Positions 35,371 to 44,254 of a DNA stretch of 64,000 nt are shown in pieces; the stretch's first letter is position 1, and each line of letters starts with the position of its first letter. A model generated the notes under the pieces. That model was given only the letters and a program-made list of their open reading frames with translations. It was not told the DNA's origin and searched no databases. The translations under genes were made by a program, and so were the position numbers. Source of the stretch: DATFJT01 sp965230755 (lineage in GTDB: Bacteria; Bacteroidota; Bacteroidia; Chitinophagales; Saprospiraceae); the NCBI GenBank assembly GCA_965230755.1, contig CBDDLT010000016.1:434001-498000 (forward strand). The letters run 5' to 3'.

Positions 35371-36240
35371 TTAAAATTTGAAGCCTAGATTGGCATTTAA
35401 GGTTGGCAAAGAAGAATAAACTGCTTCGAATCCCAGGTTAAAAATTAGAAAGTCCAGTGAGATTCCCGCTCCTAGTAGCAATGGGTTTTCTCCCTTGATC
35501 ACGTACTCTTTATTTGATTCTCGGTCCTTTAAGCTTAGCTCCCCATTCTGAAAGCCCATGAATCCATAATAGTGAAGGCTCTTGGTATTTTTATGTATGT
35601 TGGCCCTTAGCATATAATGTTTGGAATGAAGCCATTCTCCGGTTTTTACTTGATGATATGCCGCAGAAACAGAAAGATTAAGCTTCTCCATATTTAAATA
35701 CTCCGATAAGCTATGTTGCAATCCCAGCCCGAATAGATTAAGGTTGCCTATGTTGTCTTCTAATCCCAATGCAAAAAATCTAACCGTGAGATCAGTATTT
35801 AAGATGCCTCCAATGGTCGCCTGCGGAACGGCAAGCGGCATTTGTTCATAATCAAACCCTCCCGGATAAGCAGAACTTAGACTATTTTCATCTTCAATAA
35901 ATGTGATTTCATTTACACCGAATATTGTCGGAACTTTGATTTCTTGGCCGTTGCTCATGGCCGAATTCGTGGTATAGCTTCTATGGCCTTCGGGAACAAA
36001 GCTCGTGTTTACATTGACGCCGAGATAAAAGTAGAAACTATCTTTTGGAAAGCTTGCAGAGAATAATCCGGAATGCCAGCTATTATTCATGACTTCTACC
36101 AATGGACTTAAATATTCCTCTGAAACCTCATCATTGATGTAAGCACCCCCATATTCAAATAGTTCTTCAAAATGCTGAGCATTTAACAAATTTGAAATCA
36201 GCAATGCCAAAGCGAAAAAAACACCCTTTACTTTTCTCAT
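35371..36240 (-). CDS. DUF6588-like outer-membrane protein
   Basis: About 289 residues from the ATG at 36240: MRKVKGVFFALALLISNLLNAQ is a clean signal peptide. The frame is open to a GTG at 36324, and another ATG lies at 36252. The mature part opens HFEELFEYGGAYINDEVSEE and YLSPLVEVMNNSWHSGLF, which resembles the DUF6588 family start, then alternates strands in barrel style and ends in Phe (NANLGFKF). Probable outer-membrane barrel of about 10-12 strands. Function unknown. Upstream gene of a two-gene operon with the lipoprotein at 34725. Confidence 0.7.
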   Translation of the reverse strand: MRKVKGVFFALALLISNLLNAQHFEELFEYGGAYINDEVSEEYLSPLVEVMNNSWHSGLFSASFPKDSFYFYLGVNVNTSFVPEGHRSYTTNSAMSNGQEIKVPTIFGVNEITFIEDENSLSSAYPGGFDYEQMPLAVPQATIGGILNTDLTVRFFALGLEDNIGNLNLFGLGLQHSLSEYLNMEKLNLSVSAAYHQVKTGEWLHSKHYMLRANIHKNTKSLHYYGFMGFQNGELSLKDRESNKEYVIKGENPLLLGAGISLDFLIFNLGFEAVYSSLPTLNANLGFKF

Positions 36241-36510
36241 ATCAATTTTCATATCAAAATGAACGGAATAAAATTTAGCTTCTATTCCAAGATATGTGCA
36301 AAATGTGTACGCTGCTAGGCTCACGTGATGAGCGTATTGTATTTGTTGATGAACGTAAATTATTACGAGCTAAGGAATCCAATTAGCCCTAGAATAAATG
36401 AAAAAGTGTGTGCGCCGAATAGTGTTGTATTCTTTCTTTAATGCAATGATATTGGAACACTAATAAATTTACGTTGTGGAGCTTTGGTGATCCGGCATTT
36501 GATAAAATGA

Positions 36511-36549
36511 AAAGAGGCTGGATAACACTCAGCCTCTTTCTATTTTTTT
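36511..36549 (+). terminator. Orphan hairpin terminator between DUF6588 and katG operons
   Basis: Stem AAAGAGGCTG (36511-36520) pairs with CAGCCTCTTT (36530-36539), 10 bp with a 9-nt loop. A T run (36543-36549) follows on the plus strand and a weaker T-rich tail on the minus strand. No plus-strand gene ends nearby; it may act for katG read-through or for a small plus-strand RNA. The rest of 36253-36510 shows no coding potential. Confidence 0.65.
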
Positions 36550-36578
36550 AATCTCAAAATTCTTTTCTAAAGTGTGCC

Positions 36579-36619
36579 AAAAAAAAGCGGGGTGACCGGG
36601 CGGGCGCCCAATCAACCCC
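36579..36619 (-). terminator. GC-rich intrinsic terminator of katG
   Basis: On the minus strand the stem runs from GGGG (36619-36616) to CCCC (36592-36589): about 13 bp with one bulged T and loop GCCC. It is followed by GC and eight Ts (36586-36579). It is far more GC-rich than its surroundings and lies 136 bp after the katG stop. Confidence 0.8.
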
Positions 36620-36754
36620 ATTTTAAAAACCCAAACACACCTATGCCTGCAAGTTACAACTAGTCTAAATTAATTGCAAACTTTTTTCGTAAAAATTTCT
36701 TTTTAACTTAACATTTACGAAAAATGCAAGCCCTGTGTTTCTCTAGTCTACAAA

Positions 36755-38938
36755 CTAAAAACGATCTAAATTCATCACTTTAGTCCATGCATTGACGAAG
36801 TCATTTAAGAACTTATCCATGGAGTCTGAACATCCATAAACTTCTGCCAGTGCCCTTAACTCAGAGTTTGACCCAAAGATCAAATCGGCTCTGGTCCCAG
36901 TCCACTTTAGATCTCCCGTTTTACGATCACGTCCTTCAAATTCCTCACCTTCTTCAGAACTTGCTTTCCATGCTGTACCAAGATCTAATAAGTTGACAAA
37001 GAAATCATTGGTCAAAGTACCTGGTCGTGAGGTCAATACTCCGTGTTGAGAACCGTCATAGTTCGCATTCAAAGCACGCATACCTCCTACTAGAACAGTT
37101 ATCTCTGGAGCAGTCAATGTCATCAATTGTGCTTTGTCTATCAACATTTCTTCTGTAATGCCCTGTATCCCTGATTTTCTATAGTTACGGAATCCGTCTG
37201 CTTTTGGCTCAAGTACTTCAAATGATTCTACATCTGTTTGATCCAAAGTAGCATCTCCTCTACCTGGCGTAAACGGTACATTGACACTGTTTCCAGATGC
37301 TTTTTCTATTGCTGCCGCGCCACCAAGTACAATCATATCGGCCATCGAGATTCTTTTGCTTCCCGATTGTGCATCGTTAAAGCCCTTCTGAATTGACTCA
37401 AGTTTGTCCAAGACCTTACTCAATTGAGCTGGGTTGTTCACCTCCCAGTCCTTTTGTGGTGCGAATCGAATTCTTGCTCCATTGGCTCCTCCACGTCGGT
37501 CTGAACCGCGGAAAGTAGATGCCGAAGCCCAGGCCGTAGATACCAGTTCAGATATACTCAAACCAGAATCCAGAATAGCATCTTTTAAGTTGGCCACGTC
37601 ATGCTCGCTAACCAATTCATGTGTAACTTCCGGAATAGGATCTTGCCATATCAATTCTTCTGCAGGCACCTCCGATCCCAAGTATAGTACTCTCGGTCCC
37701 ATATCCCGATGAGTTAATTTAAACCATGCCCTTGCAAAAGCATCCGCGAACTCATCCGGATTCTCGTAAAACCTTCTAGATATAGGCTCGTATATTGGAT
37801 CCATTCTAAGTGCCATATCTGCTGTAGTCATAATAGGAGCATGTGTCTTAGAAGAATCATGAGCATCCGGCACTAAAGAAGCGGCATCAGGATCTGTTGG
37901 AATCCACTGATGGGCACCAGCAGGACTTTTGGTTAATTTCCAGTCATACTTAAAGAGTGTTTCAAAAAAACTATGATCCCATTTGGTTGGTGTCGGAGTC
38001 CATGCACCCTCAATACCACTAGTAATAGCATCGCCTGCTACACCTGATCCATGACTGCTCTTCCATCCCATGCCCTGCTCCTCTATTGAGGCGGCCTCAG
38101 GTTCTCTGCCTACCAGTGCAGCATCACCTGCACCGTGAGCTTTTCCAAAAGTATGACCACCGGCCACAAGTGCTACTGTCTCTTCATCATTCATGGCCAT
38201 TCGACCAAAAGTATCTCTGATATCTCTTCCAGAAGCAATGGGGTCAGGAGTTCCGTTTGGTCCTTCCGGGTTAACATATATTAAACCCATTTGTACTGCT
38301 CCTAGAGGATCATCAAGCTCTCTGTCTCCTGTGTATCGCTTATCGCCCAACCATTCTGTTTCGACACCCCAGTTGATGTCATCTTCTGGCTGCCATATAT
38401 CTTCACGGCCTCCTCCAAAACCAAAGGTCTTGAAGCCCATGGACTCTAGTGCGCAGTTACCTGCCAAAATCATTAGATCTGCCCAAGAAATCTTCTTTCC
38501 ATATTTCTGTTTTACTGGCCACAACAACATGCGGGCTTTATCCAAGTTTCCGTTATCTGGCCAACTATTGACCGGAGCGAAACGCTGATTTCCTGTATTT
38601 CCGCCTCCACGACCGTCCGATATTCTATACGTACCGGCACTGTGCCACGCCATTCTAATAAATAGAGGACCATAATGGCCATAATCTGCAGGCCACCAGT
38701 CTTGAGACTCCGTCATCAAATCATAAATGTCTTTTTTCAATGCATCTAAATCCAAGCTCTTGAATTCCTCCGCATAATTGAAGTCTTTATCCATTGGGTC
38801 TGCCAATGAAGAGTGTTGTCGTAAGATGTTTAAGTTTAATCTATTCGGCCACCAATCCTGGTTCCGGGTTCCTCCACCTGCTTTTTGCATGGATTGTCCA
38901 TGGTGGAATGGACATTTGCTTTCGCCGTTATTTCCCAT
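36755..38938 (-). CDS. katG: Catalase-peroxidase
   Basis: A 727-residue bifunctional heme enzyme with the usual duplicated peroxidase fold. In the N-terminal active half: distal Arg95, Trp98 and His99 (RMAWHSAGTYR), Tyr221 (LIYVNPEGPNG) and Met247 (GRMAMND). Trp98, Tyr221 and Met247 are the residues that form the Trp-Tyr-Met adduct needed for catalase activity. The proximal heme ligand is His262 (GGHTFGKAHGAG). It destroys hydrogen peroxide in the cytoplasm. It is divergent from oxyR (203-bp gap with two tandem -7 elements), the classic peroxide-inducible arrangement. Confidence 0.97.
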   Translation of the reverse strand: MGNNGESKCPFHHGQSMQKAGGGTRNQDWWPNRLNLNILRQHSSLADPMDKDFNYAEEFKSLDLDALKKDIYDLMTESQDWWPADYGHYGPLFIRMAWHSAGTYRISDGRGGGNTGNQRFAPVNSWPDNGNLDKARMLLWPVKQKYGKKISWADLMILAGNCALESMGFKTFGFGGGREDIWQPEDDINWGVETEWLGDKRYTGDRELDDPLGAVQMGLIYVNPEGPNGTPDPIASGRDIRDTFGRMAMNDEETVALVAGGHTFGKAHGAGDAALVGREPEAASIEEQGMGWKSSHGSGVAGDAITSGIEGAWTPTPTKWDHSFFETLFKYDWKLTKSPAGAHQWIPTDPDAASLVPDAHDSSKTHAPIMTTADMALRMDPIYEPISRRFYENPDEFADAFARAWFKLTHRDMGPRVLYLGSEVPAEELIWQDPIPEVTHELVSEHDVANLKDAILDSGLSISELVSTAWASASTFRGSDRRGGANGARIRFAPQKDWEVNNPAQLSKVLDKLESIQKGFNDAQSGSKRISMADMIVLGGAAAIEKASGNSVNVPFTPGRGDATLDQTDVESFEVLEPKADGFRNYRKSGIQGITEEMLIDKAQLMTLTAPEITVLVGGMRALNANYDGSQHGVLTSRPGTLTNDFFVNLLDLGTAWKASSEEGEEFEGRDRKTGDLKWTGTRADLIFGSNSELRALAEVYGCSDSMDKFLNDFVNAWTKVMNLDRF

Positions 38939-39009
38939 TTTTTATGATTTTAGTTAAGGTATAAAAACTGTTTACTTCTACGTCCGAAAACGACGGATCA
39001 TCAATGTAG

Positions 39010-39034
39010 CAAAGATAGCCTATCCACAAAGATA
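39010..39034 (-). promoter_or_regulatory. Tandem katG -7 elements with an OxyR-like palindrome
   Basis: On the minus strand TATCTTTG (exact TAnnTTTG) occurs twice, at 39034-39027 and 39017-39010, 17 bp apart. The palindrome GATAG-C-CTATC (39014-39024) overlaps the downstream element, and a 10-bp palindrome ATGATATCAT lies upstream at 39045-39054. The ATAG/CTAT half-sites resemble OxyR boxes, but the 15-bp ATAG-N7-CTAT spacing is not exactly met. Confidence 0.55.
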
Positions 39035-39141
39035 CTTGGCTATTATGATATCATTAAACATCGCTTTCGGGCAATAAAGATACAAGGACTTCATTATAGT
39101 TATAATTTATTCTTTCTATCAAAGTCATTGATGATATCTAT

Positions 39142-40080
39142 ATGAACTTTCAACAACTGGAATACATTCTCGCCGTCAACTACAACCGTCATTTTACTCG
39201 GGCTGCTGAAAAGTGCAATGTCACTCAGGCCACACTTAGTGCCATGATTAAAAAGCTCGAAGACGAATTGAATATTATCATTTTTGATAGAAGTAAAAAA
39301 CCCGTAGTTCCGACGGAGGAAGGCAAGGAACTACTGCGATTAGCACAAAAAATACTGAATAATCAGCGGGCCATTTACCAAATCAACGAGAAGACAGAAA
39401 AAACACTGGAAGGGAACCTAAATATCGGAATCATTCCTACGGTTGCCAATACACTACTACCACTTATTATTAAACCACTGATGAACAACCATCCCAAACT
39501 ATCTCTCCATATTTCAGAGCTAACTACTCAAGACCTAATTCGGCAATTAAAACAAAACACCCTTGACCTTGGAATTATGGCAACACCTTCGACCGATCCT
39601 TCCCTTTTTGAAAGCATACTCTACTATGAAGCCATGATGGTCTATGGGGTTAAAAACATTGACAAAAAATATGTTCTTCCCAAGGATCTCGAAAACGAAG
39701 AAATATGGCTTCTGGAAGAAGGGCATTGTTTCAGAACTCAAAGCATGACCCTATGTGATATCAAAGAAAAGAATGCCAGAACTGATCGTTTGGAATATTT
39801 TGGGGCCTCCTTTGATTCCCTCATCCACCTAACTGATGAATTGGGTGGGCTGACCCTCATTCCCGAATTGTATTATCGCCTCCTGGATAAAGAACATCAG
39901 TTCCAAACCCGCCTTTTCGAAAAACCCATTCCCGTGCGTGAAATCAGTATTGTCCATGCCCGTCCTTATGCCAAAAAACAGACCATTCAACTGCTTTCTA
40001 AAGAAATAAAGTCCATTGTTAATCCCTACTTGATCACCAATTCTTATGCCTCGCATGAGTTGAGTATTTTGGGGATATAG
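39142..40080 (+). CDS. oxyR: Peroxide-sensing LysR regulator OxyR
   Basis: A 312-residue LysR-type protein: N-terminal winged HTH (1-60, FTRAAEKCNVTQATLSAMIK) and periplasmic-binding-like regulatory domain. Cys196 and Cys205 in GHCFRTQSMTLC have the same 9-residue spacing as the redox pair Cys199/Cys208 of E. coli OxyR, which makes this a true peroxide sensor rather than a generic LysR. It binds upstream of katG, divergent to it. Oxidation by H2O2 forms the disulfide and activates transcription. Confidence 0.95.
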   Translation: MNFQQLEYILAVNYNRHFTRAAEKCNVTQATLSAMIKKLEDELNIIIFDRSKKPVVPTEEGKELLRLAQKILNNQRAIYQINEKTEKTLEGNLNIGIIPTVANTLLPLIIKPLMNNHPKLSLHISELTTQDLIRQLKQNTLDLGIMATPSTDPSLFESILYYEAMMVYGVKNIDKKYVLPKDLENEEIWLLEEGHCFRTQSMTLCDIKEKNARTDRLEYFGASFDSLIHLTDELGGLTLIPELYYRLLDKEHQFQTRLFEKPIPVREISIVHARPYAKKQTIQLLSKEIKSIVNPYLITNSYASHELSILGI

Positions 40081-40418
40081 ACGATGTTTCCTATATGGTT
40101 ATTTGAACCCAATCCAATTTCACAAAAATTAGATTTAAAATACAGCACGTTAAAAGGCCTGCTCCTTAGGATCAAAGAAAAACTTCTTTTAAAATAACTT
40201 TTCAATAAAAAAAAGAACACGCTGATCTTAAATAATACACCTTCAGCCGATTATATGACCACAATGGATACTGAGGCTCCTTTTCACTGCAAGTTTTAAA
40301 CTAATTTTATCTGAATATAGCAAGGCAGTAGACGTTGATCACTAGTAAATTAAAGAAGAAAGTTTACGTTTAAGTGGAGGAGCCATCAAACTCATCGCAG
40401 TTTGGTGGCCTTCTTTAT
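40081..40418. other. Intergenic region oxyR / LytTR regulator with repeat-hairpin element
   Basis: No coding potential seen. AAAGTTTACGTTTAAG at 40359-40374 is followed by the hairpin GCCATCAAACT (40382-40392) / AGTTTGGTGGC (40399-40409, 11 bp, one G-T) and a T-rich tail on the plus strand. The same two-part element recurs at 52590-52643. The hairpin ends 9 bp from the stop of the minus-strand LytTR regulator, but its T tract is on the plus strand. Confidence 0.6.
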
Positions 40419-41150
40419 TTAAGAACCTATTAATGCCCTTATTACTTTACTCCTTCTGGCGGATACATCGAAAGTGGCTCCAGTGTCCAGAATAATAGTG
40501 GGCGTCCTTCCCTTGCCCAATTGTTTTATTCTTTCTTTTGCTACCAGGCAATGTCTATTCACTCGAACAAATCCCTTTGACCCTAGTTTTTTCTCAAAAT
40601 ATCCAAGATGAGAAGATGCCATGTATTTTTCTCCCAGTTCAGTTTCAACAATGGTATAATTCCTATCTGATTGTAGACTGACGACCTCTTCGAGCTTTAA
40701 TATTACCTGACCCTGTGCTGTACTTATTACCAGTTTATCCGATCCCTGTGAAGGACTGAACAATGACTGTATTTTTTCTACAGATAAAAGAGCTTTTTGC
40801 TTCTCCAAAAACTTGGCCTTGGCTTGTAGCAAGTGATCCGTCTCTATCGGCTTCATTAGATAGTCCAACACATCATGTCGAAATGCCTCAATTCCAAAAT
40901 CCCTTGATGCTGTTGTTATGATTACCTCAAAAGACCGTCCTTCTATATCCTTAAAAAGATCCATACCGTTGTGAACCCCTAGGTTAAGGTCGAGAAATAC
41001 GAGGTCTACTTCATTCTTTTTCAAATAACTAATACCATCTTCATAGTTATCAAAAACGGCAAGAATTTCCAGATCCATCCAATGGTTATCCAATTCTGTT
41101 CTCAAAAGGAAAACACTGTCATGACTATCCTCTACAATTATTGCTCTCAT
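40419..41150 (-). CDS. LytTR-family response regulator
   Basis: A 243-residue protein. The receiver has Asp54 (LVFLDLNLGVHNGMDL) and a conserved late Lys (YLMKPIE). The C-terminal LytTR DNA-binding domain (about 140-240) has VVSLQSDRNYTIVET, MASSHLGYFEKKL and FVRVNRHCLVAKERIK, all family hallmarks. LytTR proteins bind direct 9-bp repeats upstream of surface, autolysin or biofilm genes. It overlaps the kinase gene by 4 bp (ATGA), and the pair is divergent from the surface-protein cluster at 44255, which is its most obvious target. Confidence 0.93.
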   Translation of the reverse strand: MRAIIVEDSHDSVFLLRTELDNHWMDLEILAVFDNYEDGISYLKKNEVDLVFLDLNLGVHNGMDLFKDIEGRSFEVIITTASRDFGIEAFRHDVLDYLMKPIETDHLLQAKAKFLEKQKALLSVEKIQSLFSPSQGSDKLVISTAQGQVILKLEEVVSLQSDRNYTIVETELGEKYMASSHLGYFEKKLGSKGFVRVNRHCLVAKERIKQLGKGRTPTIILDTGATFDVSARRSKVIRALIGS

Positions 41151-43945
41151 TGTTTTTTTATGTTTAATGCCACTTGGTATTCTATCGGTCTGGAATCAAT
41201 ATGGCTTCTTATAACCCTATGTTCCACTTTCGTCTTTTCTCCGTTGATGATGCTCAATCTTCTCTCTATAAGTTCAAGGGACGACACTCTTCTTTGATTT
41301 CCATTAACTTTTACATTTTTGTTTTTTTCCCGAGTAGAATTTGATACCGTACATTGGATTCCTTCGGTGCTATTGACCAGCAGCAAATCTATCTTCAGGC
41401 GCTCAGCCTTTTTCTGGTTCGAATGTTTTATTGCATTTTCTACCAATGGCTGTAAGATCATGGTTGGAATTTTTGTCTCTAATCCTTCTTTATCCTCAAA
41501 TCCCCTAAGATTCACTTCAAAATCTATTGGTTCTTTTCGCTCATTGGACTCCAGCTCAACATATGATTTTAAAAATTCGACTTCCTCAGATAGTTTGATC
41601 GTGGATGAGTCCGTGTATTCAAAGTAGCTTCTGAGATGTTCTATCATTCTATTCACCAAGGAAAGGGCTTCTTTGACATGGTTTTGCATGACCCTGGCCT
41701 TTATGCTAGAAAGCAAATTGAACAGATAATGCGGATTCAATTGGTTTTGTAAGAGTCGTAAGTTCAAGCTATCGAGTGTTATTAAGAGTTCTTTTTTCTC
41801 CGTAGCTCTTTTCTTTCTAAGAGCCCTCCATTGATAAATCAACCAGCTAAAAAGAAAAGCGGTTCCAGCGGCAGTACTCACCAAAAAACTGGTCTGTTCA
41901 ACAAAATATGGCTGCACCAAAAACTTTTGTTCTGAACTGACTGAAAAATCGCGGTACATGCTCGCTTCAATATTGTATTCTCCAGGATACAGGTTTGAAA
42001 AACACAGGGTATTATTGCCACTGTATCGAATTACTTTATCATTTTGACTCTCGCCAATTTTACTTAGTGTGTAATATACTCCCTGGTGCGAGCTCGTATA
42101 ATTGATCGTTTCGTATTGAAAACAAAAATCTTCATCCCTTTTTCCTTTTAGGACTTCGATATGTTCTTCATTAAATGATCTGTCTCCTATAGATGCTCCA
42201 ATTAAACCGATAAAAGAATTCGGTAAATGTTCTAAGCTACCAGCTGGGATGTTATACTCATCTTTATTGTCGTATAGAACGTACGACCCGTTTTTGTATT
42301 CAATATTAACAACACCATTGAGCTCCTTATAATATTGCGACAATGCATGCAGTCTTAATTTGCTGTTTGGGTCCAGTGTATAAATGTTTTGTTCTCCCAG
42401 TGCGAATACAACGCTATCTATTTGTCGTATTCCTCTTATTCGTTCTACATTATTGAGATTCTTCTTTTCTTCGCTCTGCAAATCATATACTATTAACCGA
42501 CCCTGATTATCTAGTATGATTAGCTTATCGTCCATTATTTCCATTTCCTTTCCAAACACTCCATTCAATGAATCGATCCTCTTTAATCTACTGCCACAGA
42601 CCTGTGTAACTCCCGATAAATGACAGATGTAATTACATCCTTTGTCCCATATAAATGAGAAAGACTGTTCTGAAATAAGCCTTGGAAATTGAGTAATCAT
42701 ACGTTGAGCATTATTCTCGAAACTCAAAGAATCTAACGGTATTTCGAAATACCCTGACGAGCTTGAAACATATATTGTATCCCTTGCGATAATGTACTTC
42801 TTAAAGCCTTTAGCACTAAATGAAATTTTTTTTCTCTCGTTTTTGTCTTCTATTCTCAACCATTTTTGATCTTTAGAAAATGAAAGTTTATAGGCATTGC
42901 TTCTATAATCTCTTTTCATTTCTTTTCTTTTGGATAAATTAATTGCCTTTTTAACAGCTTCAAGATGTGGAATACAGACCAAACCTTCTCCCTCCGTTCC
43001 TATCCAAATTCGATTCTTAGAGTCTTCAAAAATACGGCTGGGCAGATTGACCTTAATAATTACCTCTTCTTTAACATCACGCAGAATAGAAACTAATCCA
43101 TTCCTTTGGGCAAATACTAATCCCTTGTCTCGACGCTCTATAGCATAATAAACAGGGGCCGAAACTTCCTTTTCTTCCAGTATATGCCCATCAATGTCTA
43201 TTTTGAGAATTTGATTGTCTCTTCCTATAATATAATGTCTCGTATTTCCTTCAGGAAAAGAGCGAAAACGACTAAAATCAGCCCTAAAAAACATTTCTTC
43301 TACAGACTTAGATCCTGTAACCCAGTTTGCTTTTACTAAATCTGATGATTTTCTATATAATAGTTGGTCTCCTTCAACCATGAAATTGATATCCGAACGA
43401 TTATAAATAGTATCAGAATAAATAGTTTCCGCCGATCCACTTTCGACGAAGTCCTTTATTCTTGCCTGGAAAAACCTTACTTCACCCATTTCGCCAAATG
43501 CGTAAAAGAACATTTGCTTTTCCTTGATTAGAATATCGTGGATAGAATTTATTTCAGATGGTAAGTCTACTTTTATCGTCGAATCATTCGAGACATATCC
43601 GAATTGGCCGGAGTAATTGATAAAGTACATTTTGTTATCCGGTCCAAGTTTCAACCTGATAATGTACGGATCCGAAAACTCCTTACATTCGAAATTCTTG
43701 AATTCTATCCCATTAAAAACAGAAATTCCCTTATCGTGTCCAATCCAAATGCGTCCTAAAGAATCCTCTTGAATTTGATATATGGTATTTGTGGGCAAAC
43801 CATTGGTTATATCATAGCGAAAAAATATTGCTTCTTGTGAAAATGCCTCTATAGCTGTACATGTAAAGCCCAAAAAAAACGCAATACCTACTAGGAATTT
43901 TCCATATATCCTCTCTATTCCTAAATGTTCAAATGTCCCCCTCAT
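41147..43945 (-). CDS. Propeller-type sensor histidine kinase (LytS-like catalytic core)
   Basis: A 932-residue membrane kinase. After an N-terminal leader (about 13-37) come beta-propeller blades of the 'two-component regulator propeller' type (about 40-600; GLPTNTIYQIQEDSLGRIWI, NRIWIGTEGEGLVCIP). A Y_Y_Y-like beta domain (about 605-680), one transmembrane helix (about 690-712) and a His_kinase domain with LQNQLNPHYLFNLLSSIKAR follow, then HATPase with ENAIKHSN. This is the architecture of one-piece periplasmic-sensing kinases that in gut Bacteroidetes detect glycans; here it pairs with a LytTR regulator instead of an AraC output. The ligand is probably extracellular polymer or surface material (inference). 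Confidence 0.92.
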   Translation of the reverse strand: MRGTFEHLGIERIYGKFLVGIAFFLGFTCTAIEAFSQEAIFFRYDITNGLPTNTIYQIQEDSLGRIWIGHDKGISVFNGIEFKNFECKEFSDPYIIRLKLGPDNKMYFINYSGQFGYVSNDSTIKVDLPSEINSIHDILIKEKQMFFYAFGEMGEVRFFQARIKDFVESGSAETIYSDTIYNRSDINFMVEGDQLLYRKSSDLVKANWVTGSKSVEEMFFRADFSRFRSFPEGNTRHYIIGRDNQILKIDIDGHILEEKEVSAPVYYAIERRDKGLVFAQRNGLVSILRDVKEEVIIKVNLPSRIFEDSKNRIWIGTEGEGLVCIPHLEAVKKAINLSKRKEMKRDYRSNAYKLSFSKDQKWLRIEDKNERKKISFSAKGFKKYIIARDTIYVSSSSGYFEIPLDSLSFENNAQRMITQFPRLISEQSFSFIWDKGCNYICHLSGVTQVCGSRLKRIDSLNGVFGKEMEIMDDKLIILDNQGRLIVYDLQSEEKKNLNNVERIRGIRQIDSVVFALGEQNIYTLDPNSKLRLHALSQYYKELNGVVNIEYKNGSYVLYDNKDEYNIPAGSLEHLPNSFIGLIGASIGDRSFNEEHIEVLKGKRDEDFCFQYETINYTSSHQGVYYTLSKIGESQNDKVIRYSGNNTLCFSNLYPGEYNIEASMYRDFSVSSEQKFLVQPYFVEQTSFLVSTAAGTAFLFSWLIYQWRALRKKRATEKKELLITLDSLNLRLLQNQLNPHYLFNLLSSIKARVMQNHVKEALSLVNRMIEHLRSYFEYTDSSTIKLSEEVEFLKSYVELESNERKEPIDFEVNLRGFEDKEGLETKIPTMILQPLVENAIKHSNQKKAERLKIDLLLVNSTEGIQCTVSNSTREKNKNVKVNGNQRRVSSLELIERRLSIINGEKTKVEHRVIRSHIDSRPIEYQVALNIKKQ

Positions 43946-44254
43946 TTGATTTGTTAGTTTACGTGTTACACTCTTTTATTAAAACATCACGCCAGATAAC
44001 ATACTGGACAAGCGTGCCATTTTACACCTTAATCGGTATTTTTTTTGCCTTGAATTAAAGTGTTATTTATTTAGACCAAATTAAACTATTTTTCTCTGAA
44101 TAAAGAAACAACTTACTTGTTTTCAACACATAACACTTAGGCTTAATTTATATGCATTAAGCCTGACACTTTCCCCCCTCGATTTTTACTGATGCTTTTG
44201 GGTCTCTGAAAATGACCTATAAGATTGAAACATTTATTCTTAAAAGATGAACCT
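43946..44254. promoter_or_regulatory. Divergent control region of the LytTR system and surface cluster
   Basis: No gene. It holds a perfect 9-bp inverted repeat AGGCTTAAT (44139-44147) / ATTAAGCCT (44156-44164) and a second, widely spaced perfect inverted pair AAGTGTTAT (44058-44066) / ATAACACTT (44130-44138). GTGTTAC also occurs near 43964. The recurring GTGTTA/TAACAC core is a candidate LytTR target. AGTTTACG at 43956-43963 echoes the repeat element found at 40359 and 52349. No exact TAnnTTTG is seen. Confidence 0.45.

Noticed and set aside
36325..36510. Plus-strand small RNA ending at the 36511 hairpin
   Set aside because: No TAnnTTTG promoter found on the plus strand (best is TGTATTTG near 36336), so no transcript is claimed.
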